Of a stretch of DNA of 64,000 nt, positions 19,567-27,728 are shown one piece after another. Below the pieces are notes generated by a model, which was given only the letters and a program-made list of their open reading frames with translations, did no database searches and was not told the origin of the DNA. The position numbers were made by a program, and so were the translations under genes. How positions within the stretch are numbered: the first letter of the stretch is position 1; every line of letters begins with the position of its first letter. Origin of the DNA: Streptomyces hundungensis (GTDB lineage Bacteria; Actinomycetota; Actinomycetes; Streptomycetales; Streptomycetaceae); NCBI RefSeq assembly GCF_003627815.1, contig NZ_CP032698.1, forward strand, positions 1,426,001 to 1,490,000. Direction: 5' to 3'.

Positions 19567-20328
19567 TTGTCCGACTGGCTCGTCCTGGTCATCGCCATGG
19601 CCGCCGCATGCGCGGTCGTGCTCACCATCACCTTGTTCAGCAACCGCCGGGTCGACCCGGAGGACGACCCCTCGGACACCCCGGACGTCATCGAGTACAT
19701 GACGATGATGATCGGCGTGGTGTACGCCATCGTGCTCGGCCTCGCCATCGCGGGCGTCTGGGAGGGGCGCGGGGCCGCCCAGGCGGATGTGCAGCAGGAG
19801 GCCCAGGCGCTGCACGAGATCTCGCAGCGGGTCCAGGTGTATCCGGCGGAGGTGCGCGAGCGCACCCGGACCGACGTCGAGGCGTACGCCTCCTATGTGG
19901 TGCACACCGAGTGGAGCCACATGGCCAAGGAGGGCGAACTCACCGACGAGAGCGCGCAGAAACTGGAGAGGATCCGCCGCGATGTGACGGACTACCACCC
20001 CGCGAACGACTTCGAGGCCCAGGCCTACCAGCCGCTGATCGACCAGGTGGCCGTCGTGGACTCCGCCCGGACGGCGCGCGGGCAGGGAGCGGGCGCCACC
20101 ATGCCCGGGGTTGTCTGGTTCGGCCTGATCATCGGCGCGCTGGTCACGGTCGGGCTGATCTTCACGCTTCAGATCCGGCGCACCAGGCGCGAGCTGCTGC
20201 TCGCGGGCCTCTTCAGCGCGCTCATCGCCTTCCTGCTCTTCCTGATCTGGGACTTCGACGCTCCCTTCGGCCGAGGCATCTCGGCGACCGCCGGGCCCTT
20301 CTTCGACCTGTTCCCCACCATCGGCTGA
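19567..20328 (+). CDS. DUF4239 (bestrophin-like) membrane protein
   Basis: A 253-residue membrane protein. Helices are at about 3–23 and 45–65 (YMTMMIGVVYAIVLGLAIAGVWE); an extracytoplasmic or cytosolic helical region rich in charged residues follows, then two C-terminal helices (PGVVWFGLIIGALVTVGLIF and LLLAGLFSALIAFLLFLIWDF). The ending GRGISATAGPFFDLF is typical of the family. TTG at 19567 is the start, preceded by GAGAGG. Function is unestablished; homology to bestrophin channels is distant. A terminator follows at 20358. Confidence 0.85.
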   Translation: MSDWLVLVIAMAAACAVVLTITLFSNRRVDPEDDPSDTPDVIEYMTMMIGVVYAIVLGLAIAGVWEGRGAAQADVQQEAQALHEISQRVQVYPAEVRERTRTDVEAYASYVVHTEWSHMAKEGELTDESAQKLERIRRDVTDYHPANDFEAQAYQPLIDQVAVVDSARTARGQGAGATMPGVVWFGLIIGALVTVGLIFTLQIRRTRRELLLAGLFSALIAFLLFLIWDFDAPFGRGISATAGPFFDLFPTIG

Positions 20329-20357
20329 CGCTCCCCGCCGGGCAGGCCGCGCCCCGA

Positions 20358-20380
20358 GGCTCCGCCGGACCGGCGGGGCC
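20358..20380. terminator. Hairpin terminator after DUF4239 gene
   Basis: GGCTCCGCCGG pairs with CCGGCGGGGCC (11 bp, one G-U), starting 30 bp after the stop and followed by a short T-containing run. Confidence 0.65.
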
Positions 20381-20536
20381 TTCGCTCGGCCGGGTGGGGG
20401 ACGCCGATGCCCCATTCGCCCGACACGGATCGCGACACGCCGGGTCGCCTCCTAGCGTTTCGGGCATCGAGGTGCATTCACCCCCCAATGTGGAATCGGT
20501 TCCGCAGCTTGCCCCTCGGGGACCGGAGGATTGACC

Positions 20537-21106
20537 ATGGGCGCGATACGCATCGCATCCGTCGCATTCGTCGGCGCCGCCGCGCTCGCGCTCGCGCCGT
20601 CCACCGCGGTGGCCGCCGACGGCAGCGCCAACGCAAGCTCCGCAACACCCACCTTCACCGTGACCCCGTCGGTGATCGCGCCCGCCGGCCAAGTCACCCT
20701 CAACGCCACCGGTTGCTCCGGCGACGCGACAGCCTCCTCCGGTGTGTTCGACACCGTCACCATCCCCAGGAACAGTTCGCGCAACGCCACGGTCGACGGG
20801 GACGCCAAACGGGGCGCCTCGTACACCGTGACGTTCAACTGCGACGGTGTGCGGTCGACGACGCAGCTCACCATCGCCGGTGGCGCGCCGACCGCCAGCT
20901 CGACCACCCGCCCCACCTTCCGTCCCACCGACCGCCCGACCATCCGGTCCAGCACGCCCCCGCTCGGCGTCCGCGGCGGGCTCGGCGGCAGCGTGCACGA
21001 CGGCCTGGACCCCGTCGAGCTCACAGTCGGCGCCACGCTGGTCGCGGTCGCGCTCGGTGGCGGGGTCTACGCCCTGCGTCGGCGCTCCGCGACCCGCAGG
21101 CACTAG
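20537..21106 (+). CDS. Secreted Ig-like protein with C-terminal transmembrane anchor (sortase neighbour)
   Basis: A 189-residue secreted protein: signal peptide MGAIRIASVAFVGAAALALAP...AVAA, an Ig-like beta domain (FTVTPSVIAPAGQVTLNATGC..SGVFDTVTI ... YTVTFNCDG) with two Cys that could form a disulfide, a Thr/Pro linker, then GVRGGLGGS, ten residues, a transmembrane helix (LTVGATLVAVALGGGVYAL) and the basic tail RRRSATRRH. ATG at 20537 has GGAGG 7 nt upstream. It has the same architecture as the convergent gene ending at 21266. No LPXTG-type motif is present. The sortase at 22086 is nearby. Confidence 0.8.
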   Translation: MGAIRIASVAFVGAAALALAPSTAVAADGSANASSATPTFTVTPSVIAPAGQVTLNATGCSGDATASSGVFDTVTIPRNSSRNATVDGDAKRGASYTVTFNCDGVRSTTQLTIAGGAPTASSTTRPTFRPTDRPTIRSSTPPLGVRGGLGGSVHDGLDPVELTVGATLVAVALGGGVYALRRRSATRRH

Positions 21107-21186
21107 GGCCTGTCCGGCGGATCTGGTCGCCGTCGGGTGCCTTGGCCTTGTGGCGTCCCAGACAAGATCCGCCGGACTGGCCCTAG
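21103..21186. repeat. MITE-like inverted-repeat element flanked by CTAG
   Basis: Two 21-bp arms, TAGGGCCTGTCCGGCGGATCT at the left and the inverse of TAGGGCCAGTCCGGCGGATCT at the right, with one mismatch, separated by about 40 bp. Both ends carry CTAG. The GGGCCTGTCCGGCGGATC arm sequence is, to my recollection, recurrent in Streptomyces intergenic regions. The left end supplies the TAG stop of the upstream gene. It may also act as a terminator between convergent genes. Confidence 0.65.
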
Positions 21187-21194
21187 GGACACCC

Positions 21195-21230
21195 GTCGCC
21201 CCCGAGTCCTGGCCAGGACTCGGGGGCGAC
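21195..21230. terminator. 36-bp perfect palindrome between convergent genes
   Basis: GTCGCCCCCGAGTCCTGG followed directly by its exact reverse complement: 18-bp arms, no loop nucleotides. It is placed between two convergent genes and most likely works as a bidirectional terminator. Such a long perfect cruciform is unusual. Confidence 0.7.
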
Positions 21231-21265
21231 CGGCCGTTGGGGCCCTTCCCGGGAGGTTCGTCCGG

Positions 21266-21754
21266 TCAGACCCCTACGCCTTGGCGCCGGCGGTGCGCGA
21301 CGAACAGCGCACCGCCGATCGCGGCCGTACCGACGAGGGCGCCGCCGACCGCCATCTCGGTGTCGCTCGGGCCCGCGGCGCCGCCGAGCCCGCCGTCGGC
21401 GCCCCGGCCTTCGAGGACCCGGAAGCTGCGCGTCGCCACTCGGTCGTTGTCGTTGCACTTGACCGCCAGGCTGTACTCCCCCGGCGTCGCGTGGTCGTGG
21501 ATCCGCGCGGTCGCGAAGTTGGTGTCGCCCGACGAGAGATGGACCTCGTCGAAGGCGTTGGAGCTGACCCGGCCGCCGTTGTGGCAGCCGTGGGCGGTGA
21601 TGTTCAAGGTGGCACCTTGGTGGACCCGGGAGGGGTCGACCTCGACACCGGTCGGCCCGCCGGACGGCGGACCCCCCGCGAGGGCCGCCGGCGCGGCGAA
21701 CCCGACCGCGGCGCCGACCGCCAGCGCCACCGTTAGAGCGCGTGAAGCACGCAT
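21266..21754 (-). CDS. Secreted Ig-like protein with C-terminal transmembrane anchor (paralogue, sortase neighbour)
   Basis: A 162-residue protein with the same layout as the gene at 20537: signal peptide MRASRALTVALAVGAAVGFAAPAALA, beta domain (VEVDPSRVHQGATLNITAHGCHNGG..SNAFDEVHL ... YSLAVKCND) with a matching Cys pair, then DGGLGGAAG, a helix (MAVGGALVGTAAIGGALFVA) and the basic tail HRRRQGVGV. ATG at 21754 follows GGAGG at 7 nt. Convergent with its paralogue and divergent from the sortase gene. The shared GGLGG before the anchor is notable. Function unknown; surface display is inferred. Confidence 0.82.
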   Translation of the reverse strand: MRASRALTVALAVGAAVGFAAPAALAGGPPSGGPTGVEVDPSRVHQGATLNITAHGCHNGGRVSSNAFDEVHLSSGDTNFATARIHDHATPGEYSLAVKCNDNDRVATRSFRVLEGRGADGGLGGAAGPSDTEMAVGGALVGTAAIGGALFVAHRRRQGVGV

Positions 21755-22085
21755 CGTTGAACCTCCATGGGAGGACGCCCCGGAGCCGTGCCCCGGGATG
21801 ATCGACGAGTACGCCTCCCACGTCGAACCCTCACCGCCGCTCATACAAGCCGCATTTCGGTACTCATCCACCCTGGTGAACGGCCGGCCCCCCGTTCGGC
21901 CCCGAAATCTGACGGACCCGCAGGTCACAGACCGTCAGATCATTTTCGCCGCCGTGGTACCCGGATGGCCCAGGCCGGCTGGACCGGCACCCGTTCGCCG
22001 CTCTGCGATCGCCGAGCGGGCGCGCCGCCCTTACGGTGCTCGAAGGCGCGCTGAGGGTGGACGGCGAAGGAGTTGACGAAGAGAG

Positions 22086-22745
22086 ATGGCGCACGAAGAG
22101 AGCGGCATGGAGCGTCGCAGGCGCTCCCCGTGGGGGGCTCTGGCCCTGGTGATGCTGACCGGCCTCGCGCTGATGCGCAACGGCGCGGACGCGACGATGG
22201 GGCCGCCGCAGCCCGCAGCGGCGGCCGCGCCTGCCAGCAGCGCGGAGACCGCGTCCACACCGGCGCCGGCCGCCGAGGTCGAGCCGCTGCCCTTCGCCCC
22301 GGCCTCCCGGGTGCGGATCGAGTCGATCAATGTGAACGCGCCGGTCATGGACGTCGGCACCGATGCGCAGGGCTGGGTGCAGGCACCGCCGCCCCAGGAC
22401 CCGAACCTGGCCGGCTGGTACCAGAACGGCGTCGCCCCCGGCATGCGCGGCACGGCGGTGGTCGTCGGCCATGTGGACAACACCAAGGGGCCGGCGGTCT
22501 TCTACGGGCTCGGCTCGCTCCAGAAGGGCAGCCACATCGAGGTGGACCGCTTCGACGGCCGCACCGCGGTGTTCGAGGTGTACGGCGTCGAGGTCTTCGA
22601 CAAGGCCACCTTCCCGGGTGCCCGGGTGTACGGCGACACCGGGCACCCGGAGCTCCGGGTGATCACGTGCGGCGGCGGCTTCTCCAGGGCCCGCGGCTAC
22701 GACGGGAACGTCGTGGCCTTCGCGCGCCTGGTGTCCGTCAAGTAG
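22086..22745 (+). CDS. Sortase, class F-like transpeptidase
   Basis: A 219-residue membrane-anchored sortase: N-terminal helix (GALALVMLTGLALM) and a Pro/Ala linker, then the sortase beta-barrel with catalytic His129 in VVVGHVDN, Cys195 in VITCGGGF and Arg at 201/203 in SRARGYDGN. The TCGG context and short size fit actinobacterial class F-type sortases. ATG at 22086 follows GAAGAGAG; ATG at 22107 is an alternative. No canonical LPXTG or LAXTG substrate is seen in the window, but two anchored proteins with GGLGG motifs lie next door. Confidence 0.9.
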   Translation: MAHEESGMERRRRSPWGALALVMLTGLALMRNGADATMGPPQPAAAAAPASSAETASTPAPAAEVEPLPFAPASRVRIESINVNAPVMDVGTDAQGWVQAPPPQDPNLAGWYQNGVAPGMRGTAVVVGHVDNTKGPAVFYGLGSLQKGSHIEVDRFDGRTAVFEVYGVEVFDKATFPGARVYGDTGHPELRVITCGGGFSRARGYDGNVVAFARLVSVK

Positions 22746-22790
22746 CGCCGGGGCGATCGCGCGGCCGTCGGAGGACAGCCGCCCGCGGGC

Positions 22791-23621
22791 TCATCTGCGC
22801 CGGGGCGGAACCTTCAACGCGTAACCCTGCGCGAGGAGTTCGGGCAGATAGGTGCGCAGGGCCGCGACGCTCTGCGAGCGGTCGCCGCCCGCGTCGTGCG
22901 AGAGCACCACGACACCGGGCGCGGCCCCGTCCAGGACCCGGCGGATGATGCTGGGGGTCCCGGGCGTGGTCCAGTCGAGGGTGTCGACGGTCCACGCGAG
23001 CGGCTCCATGCCCAGCTCGGCCTGGATCTCGAACACATTGCGGTTCCACGCCCCGTACGGCGCCCTGAACCACTGCGGCGGTTCGCCCACGGTCTGCTCG
23101 ATGACCTCGCTGGTGCGGCCGATCTCGGAGCGGATCGCGGCGGGGGCGGTCTTGTTGAGCTGCGGGTGGGTCCAGGTGTGGTTGCCGATGACGTGCCCGT
23201 CGTCGCGCATCTCGCGCAGCAGGTCCCGGTTGTCGGTGGCCATCTCGCCGCAGAGGAAGAACACGGCGCGCACGTCGTGCTCGCGCAGGGTTTTGAGGAT
23301 GCCGGGGGTGTAGCGCGGGTCGGGGCCGTCGTCGAAGGTGAGCACCATCGAGCGCTCCCCCAGCTGGGGCATGCTCAGGAACGGTCTGGTCCGCACCGGA
23401 GGCAGGGCGGTGTGGTAGCGCGGCGGGGTGTAGGCGGTCATGGGTTCCAGGCGGTACGCGCTGGTGCGCAGCCGGGGCGCGGCGGCCTGGGGTCCCGCGG
23501 CGGGGGCAGCGCGGGTCGGGCCGGTGGGGGCGCCGGTGTGCTCGGCGGTGAGCAGGCGCACGGCGGCGGCGGCTCCGACGCAGGCGGTGAGGCGCAGCAG
23601 CGTCCGCCGACTGGGGACCAT
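22791..23621 (-). CDS. Polysaccharide deacetylase (NodB/CE4), Tat-exported
   Basis: A 276-residue CE4 deacetylase acting on N-acetylated cell-wall or chitin-type glycans outside the cell. The N-terminus VPSRRTLLRLTACVGAAAAV carries a twin-arginine motif. NodB motifs are intact: LTFDDGPDP (catalytic and metal Asp), HTWTHPQL (metal His pair), RAPYGAWN, and VLSHDAG near the C-terminus. ATG at 23621 follows AAAAGGGA at 6 nt, better than the ATG at 23636. A compact gene beyond the sortase. Confidence 0.9.
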   Translation of the reverse strand: MVPSRRTLLRLTACVGAAAAVRLLTAEHTGAPTGPTRAAPAAGPQAAAPRLRTSAYRLEPMTAYTPPRYHTALPPVRTRPFLSMPQLGERSMVLTFDDGPDPRYTPGILKTLREHDVRAVFFLCGEMATDNRDLLREMRDDGHVIGNHTWTHPQLNKTAPAAIRSEIGRTSEVIEQTVGEPPQWFRAPYGAWNRNVFEIQAELGMEPLAWTVDTLDWTTPGTPSIIRRVLDGAAPGVVVLSHDAGGDRSQSVAALRTYLPELLAQGYALKVPPRRR

Positions 23622-23764
23622 CTGATCCCTTTTCATGACATACGGCTTTTGTTCGTCATGGCCGCACATTAGGACCCCGGGCCGCCGCCGGGCCGACGAA
23701 ACGTCAGCGCCGGGGCGACACCGGCACGAATGGAGTCACCCGGCGCCGCCGGTCCCGGTCCGTT

Positions 23765-26700
23765 TCAGGTACGGCGGACCATCGGGAAGGGCAGGGTCTC
23801 GCGGATGGTGAGCCCGGTGAGGAACATGACGAGGCGGTCCACGCCGATGCCGAGGCCACCGGTGGGCGGCATGGCGTATTCGAGGGCGTCCAGGAAGTCC
23901 TCGTCGATCTCCATGGCCTCCGGGTCGCCGCCCGCCGCGAGCAGGGACTGCGCGGTGAGTCTGCGGCGCTGCTCGACGGGATCGGTCAACTCCGAATAGG
24001 CGGTGCCCAGTTCGGTGCCGAAGGCGACCAGGTCCCAGCGCTCGGCGAGCCGGGCGTCGGCGCGGTGGACGCGGGTCAGCGGGGAGACCTCGGTGGGGAA
24101 GTCCTTGTAGAAGGTGGGTTGGCGCGTCTTCTCCTCGACGAGCCGCTCGTACATTTCGAGGACGACGTCGCCGCGCGTGTTGTCGGGGGTGTGCGGCACC
24201 CCGGCACGGTCGCAGAGCCGGCGCAGGCGCCGTTCGTCGGTATCGGCGTCGACCTCCTCGCCGAGCGCCTCGGAGAGCGCCCCGTACAGCGTCTTGACGG
24301 GCCAGGGCCCGGAGATGTCGTACTCGACCATCGTGCCGTCCGGGTCCGCCTTGCGGGCGATCGGGGCGCCGAAGGCGGCGGTGGCCGCGTCCTGGATGAG
24401 CTCGCGGGCCAGGTCGAGCATCACGTCGTAGTCGGCGTACGCCTGATAGGCCTCCAACATCGTGAACTCGGGGTTGTGCTTGTAGGAGACGCCCTCGTTG
24501 CGGAAGGTGCGGCCCATTTCGAAGACCTTCTCGACGCCGCCGACGCAGAGCCGTTTGAGGTACAGCTCGGGGGCGATGCGCAGATACAGGTCGAGGTCGT
24601 AGGCGTTGATGTGGGTGGTGAAGGGGCGGGCGTTGGCGCCGCCGTGGATCTGCTGAAGCATCGGCGTCTCGACCTCCAGATAGCCCCGCCGCAGCAGGCC
24701 CTGGCGCAGCGCCTGGACGGCGGTGGAGCGGGCCCTGACGACCTCGCGGGCCTCGGGGCTCGCCACCAGGTCGAGATAGCGCCGGCGTACCCGCGCCTCC
24801 GGGTCGGCGAGGCCGCGCCGCTTGTCGGGCAGCGGGCGCAGGCACTTGGCGGTCAGCTGCCAGCCGGTGGCGAAGAGCGAGAACTCGCCCTGGTCGCTGG
24901 TGGCGGTGGTGCCGGAGGCGGTGATGTGGTCGCCGAGGTCGATGTCGCGGGTGAATCGTCCGAGGACTGCGGCGCCCGCCCCCTCGCGGGTGAGGACCAG
25001 TTGGAGGTCGCCCGACCAGTCGCGCAGGACGGCGAAGACGACGCCGCCGAAGTCGCGCACGGCCATGACGCGTCCCGCGACGGTGGCGCTCGTGCCCTCG
25101 CCCGCGGTCCTGAGCCGGGCCAGGGTGTGGGTGCGGACCGCGACGGCGACGGGATAGGGCTCGGTGCCTTCCGCGCGCAGCCGCTCCAGTTTGCGGTGGC
25201 GTACCCGTACCTGCTCCGGGAGTTGACGCTCCATCACTTCGAGGGTGTCCGGCGAGGCGAGGCCGAGTGCCTCGATGGAGGGCAGGCCCGCGGTGGTGAC
25301 GGGCTTGGTGACGCCCTTGGGGCGGCCCTTGCCCCAGAGCTTGCGCAGGCTCGGTACGGAGACGAAGCCCTCGGCGATGCCGGACGCGAGGCCGACCCGG
25401 GCGAGCGAGCCCGCGTCGCCGTAGCAGAGGAAGCGGGGGTACCACTGCGGCTGGTACTTCACGTTGGAGCGGTAAAGGGCCTCCAACTGCCACCACTTGG
25501 AGAAGAACAGCAGCAGTTTGCGCCACAGCCGCAGCACCGGTCCCGCACCGATGCGGGCGCCCTCCTCGAAGGCCGAGCGGAACACCGCGAAGTTGAGCGA
25601 GATGCGGCGGATGCCCAACTTCGGTGCGGTGGCGCACACTTCGGCCACCATGAACTCCATGACGCCGTTGGGGGCGCTGCGGTCGCGCCGCATCAGGTCG
25701 AGCGAGATGCCGTCGGTGCCCCAGGGCACGAAGGAGAGCAGCGCGATCAGGGTGCCGTCGGCGTCGAAGGCCTCGACGAGCAGGCAGTCGCCGTCGGCCG
25801 GGTCGCCGAGGCGGTCGAGCGCCATCGAGAAGCCGCGTTCGGTCTCGGTGTCGCGCCAGGCGTCGGCGCGGTCGACGATCTGGCGCATCTCCTCGTCGCT
25901 GAGGGCCGAGTGGCGGCGGATGCGGGTGGTGGCGCCGGTGCGCGCGACCCGCCGCACGGCCTGCCGGGTGACGCGCATGTCGCGGCCGTCGAGGTCGAAC
26001 TTGGCGACGTGCAGGATCGCCTCGTCGCCGAGCTGGATGGCGCCGAGGCCGTGCCGGGCGTAGGCGGTCGCCCCCTCTTCGGAGGCGCCCATCACGGCGG
26101 GCGCCCAGGCGTACTGGCGGGCGATGTCCAGCCAGGCGTCGATGGCCGGGCCCCAGGCGCCTGCGTCGCCGACCGGGTCGCCACTGGCGAGCGCCACGCC
26201 CGTCTCGACCCGATAGGTGACGGCGGCCTTGCCGTTGGGCGAGAACACCACCGCCTTGTCGCGGCGGGTCGCGAAGTAGCCCAGCGAGTCCTGGCGGCCG
26301 TACGCGCCGAGCAGGGCCCGGATGCGCGGCTCCTCGTCGCCGTGCAGGGCGGCTTCCATCCGCTGCGAACGGAAGAGCGTGGAGGCGGCCGTCAGGAGGG
26401 CGATGGCGCCGAACAGACCGAGGAAGAAGTACAGGGGCCTCGGCGGGCTGCCGTCGAACTGGCCGCTGGAGACCAGACCGCCGAGGACGCGGTTGGTGGC
26501 CCACAGCAGTCGCTGGCCGCGCGGCAGGGTGTCGGGGAACATCTCGACCAGGCCCCAGCCGACCAGGACGCCCGCCGCGAGCCCGAGGCACAGCACCCCC
26601 ACGGCCCGGCGGAAGGCACCCCTGCGGGTCTGGGCGTAGAACTGCCCGCGGGCCAGGATCAGCACCACCAGGGCAGCGGCGCAGAGCACCCCGTTGGGGA

Positions 26701-27034
26701 GCCACGCCCAGTCGGCGACGGTGATCAGCAGCACGTCGAGCAGGAAGAGCAGCCCGAGGTAGATGACCACCAGCCACCAGGCGACCTTCTTGCGGGCGCC
26801 GATCGCGGCCGCGAGCAGCAGCAGGAAGACGGCATAGGCGAGGTTGGCGCTGACCGGCACGGTGACCCGGTCCAGGAACCAGGAGATCGGGTGCAGGAGT
26901 CTGCGCAGCGGGGGGATGAGCGCGATGGCCGCGCAGAAGAGCCCGAGCAGGCCGAAGAACATCGCGAACGCTTCGGGCACCCGCCCCAGAAAGCCGGTCC
27001 GCGACGGTGTCGGCGCCGCCTCGCTGACAGTCAT
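23765..27034 (-). CDS. lysX: Bifunctional lysylphosphatidylglycerol synthetase / lysine--tRNA ligase LysX
   Basis: About 1,089 residues. N-terminal part: six or more transmembrane helices (about 20–230), then the MprF/DUF2156 transferase domain (about 240–560; LVEAFDADGTLIALLSFVPWG, SLDLMRRDRSAPNGVMEFM), which moves lysine from tRNA to phosphatidylglycerol. C-terminal part: OB-fold (about 640–720) and class II lysyl-tRNA synthetase with motif 2 FRNEGVSYKHNPEFTMLEAY and motif 3 GLGIGVDRLVMFLTG. The fusion lowers membrane charge and protects against cationic peptides, as shown for mycobacterial LysX. ATG at 27034 or GTG at 27043 are possible starts. Divergent from the stress-protein gene. Confidence 0.93.
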   Translation of the reverse strand: MTVSEAAPTPSRTGFLGRVPEAFAMFFGLLGLFCAAIALIPPLRRLLHPISWFLDRVTVPVSANLAYAVFLLLLAAAIGARKKVAWWLVVIYLGLLFLLDVLLITVADWAWLPNGVLCAAALVVLILARGQFYAQTRRGAFRRAVGVLCLGLAAGVLVGWGLVEMFPDTLPRGQRLLWATNRVLGGLVSSGQFDGSPPRPLYFFLGLFGAIALLTAASTLFRSQRMEAALHGDEEPRIRALLGAYGRQDSLGYFATRRDKAVVFSPNGKAAVTYRVETGVALASGDPVGDAGAWGPAIDAWLDIARQYAWAPAVMGASEEGATAYARHGLGAIQLGDEAILHVAKFDLDGRDMRVTRQAVRRVARTGATTRIRRHSALSDEEMRQIVDRADAWRDTETERGFSMALDRLGDPADGDCLLVEAFDADGTLIALLSFVPWGTDGISLDLMRRDRSAPNGVMEFMVAEVCATAPKLGIRRISLNFAVFRSAFEEGARIGAGPVLRLWRKLLLFFSKWWQLEALYRSNVKYQPQWYPRFLCYGDAGSLARVGLASGIAEGFVSVPSLRKLWGKGRPKGVTKPVTTAGLPSIEALGLASPDTLEVMERQLPEQVRVRHRKLERLRAEGTEPYPVAVAVRTHTLARLRTAGEGTSATVAGRVMAVRDFGGVVFAVLRDWSGDLQLVLTREGAGAAVLGRFTRDIDLGDHITASGTTATSDQGEFSLFATGWQLTAKCLRPLPDKRRGLADPEARVRRRYLDLVASPEAREVVRARSTAVQALRQGLLRRGYLEVETPMLQQIHGGANARPFTTHINAYDLDLYLRIAPELYLKRLCVGGVEKVFEMGRTFRNEGVSYKHNPEFTMLEAYQAYADYDVMLDLARELIQDAATAAFGAPIARKADPDGTMVEYDISGPWPVKTLYGALSEALGEEVDADTDERRLRRLCDRAGVPHTPDNTRGDVVLEMYERLVEEKTRQPTFYKDFPTEVSPLTRVHRADARLAERWDLVAFGTELGTAYSELTDPVEQRRRLTAQSLLAAGGDPEAMEIDEDFLDALEYAMPPTGGLGIGVDRLVMFLTGLTIRETLPFPMVRRT

Positions 27035-27105
27035 GCTCTGCACTTTAGGGAGGCGGGGGCCGGGCCGCCTGTCGGAGGCTCGGCGGGGCCCGTTAGCCTC
27101 GGGGC

Positions 27106-27585
27106 GTGACAGAGCAGCGGCCCCAGCCCCACCCCGAGTCCCAGCGCTTCGAACGCGGTACCGACGGCCCGAAGGTGATCGTCGCCGGCGTCGACGGCTC
27201 GGACTCCTCCCTGCGGGCCGCGGCGTACGCCAGTGGCCTCGCCCGGCGGCAGAACGCCCTGCTCGCCCTCGTCTACGTCCAGCCCGTGCTTGCGGCGGGC
27301 GCCGCGCTCGGCGCGCCCGTGACCGACGCCACCGTCGAGATCGCCGAAGGCCTGGTCGCGGAGATCAGGGCGGCGGCCGAGCGGGTGCGGGGCATCTGGG
27401 ACGTGCGCTGGGAGTTCCACACCTTCCGCGGCGACCCCTACTCCGGCCTGGTGACCGCGGCCGACGAGCTGAAGGCGGACGCGGTCGTGGTGGGCGTCTC
27501 GGAGTCGGCCGGGCACCGCATCGTCGGGTCGGTCGCCGTGCGGCTGGTGAAGGCGGGCCGCTGGCCGGTCACGGTGGTGCCGTAG
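27106..27585 (+). CDS. Universal stress protein (UspA family)
   Basis: A 159-residue single-domain Usp. The strand-1 motif VIVAGVDGSDSSLRAA is intact, as is ADAVVVGVSESAGHRIVGSVAVRLVKAGRWPVTVVP; the last part resembles the ATP-binding G-x2-G-x9-G(S/T) pattern but is altered (GVSESAGHRIVGS), so nucleotide binding is uncertain. GTG start at 27106. Divergent from lysX over 71 bp, so the promoters probably overlap. Confidence 0.88.
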   Translation: MTEQRPQPHPESQRFERGTDGPKVIVAGVDGSDSSLRAAAYASGLARRQNALLALVYVQPVLAAGAALGAPVTDATVEIAEGLVAEIRAAAERVRGIWDVRWEFHTFRGDPYSGLVTAADELKADAVVVGVSESAGHRIVGSVAVRLVKAGRWPVTVVP

Positions 27586-27595
27586 GCCAGTCGCG

Positions 27596-27687
27596 GTGCC
27601 GAGGCCGGTCGCGTCGTAGGACAGCCGCGGTGGTGTCGTACGCCGATCGCGGTGGTGCCGAGGCCGGTCGCGGGGGTGTCGTACGCC
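27596..27687. repeat. Imperfect direct repeats after universal stress gene
   Basis: GTGCCGAGGCCGGTCGCG occurs exactly at 27596–27613 and 27655–27672 (59-bp period); GGTGTCGTACGCC also occurs twice (27632–27644 and 27675–27687). The array fills the gap between two convergent genes. It is probably replication-slippage sequence. Confidence 0.7.
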
Positions 27688-27728
27688 GTGTCAGGTCACC
27701 GTCCGCACCCGTGAGGTATTGAGCGCGT

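Noticed and set aside
24065..27109. A 1,014-codon open frame opposite lysX
   Set aside because: A GC-skew shadow of a real gene: Gly/Ala/Val/Arg-rich with no domain, no ribosome site, while lysX in the opposite strand is fully recognisable.
27586..27715. Coding continuation after the universal stress protein
   Set aside because: The sequence is imperfect direct repeats with no ribosome site and lies between convergent stops.
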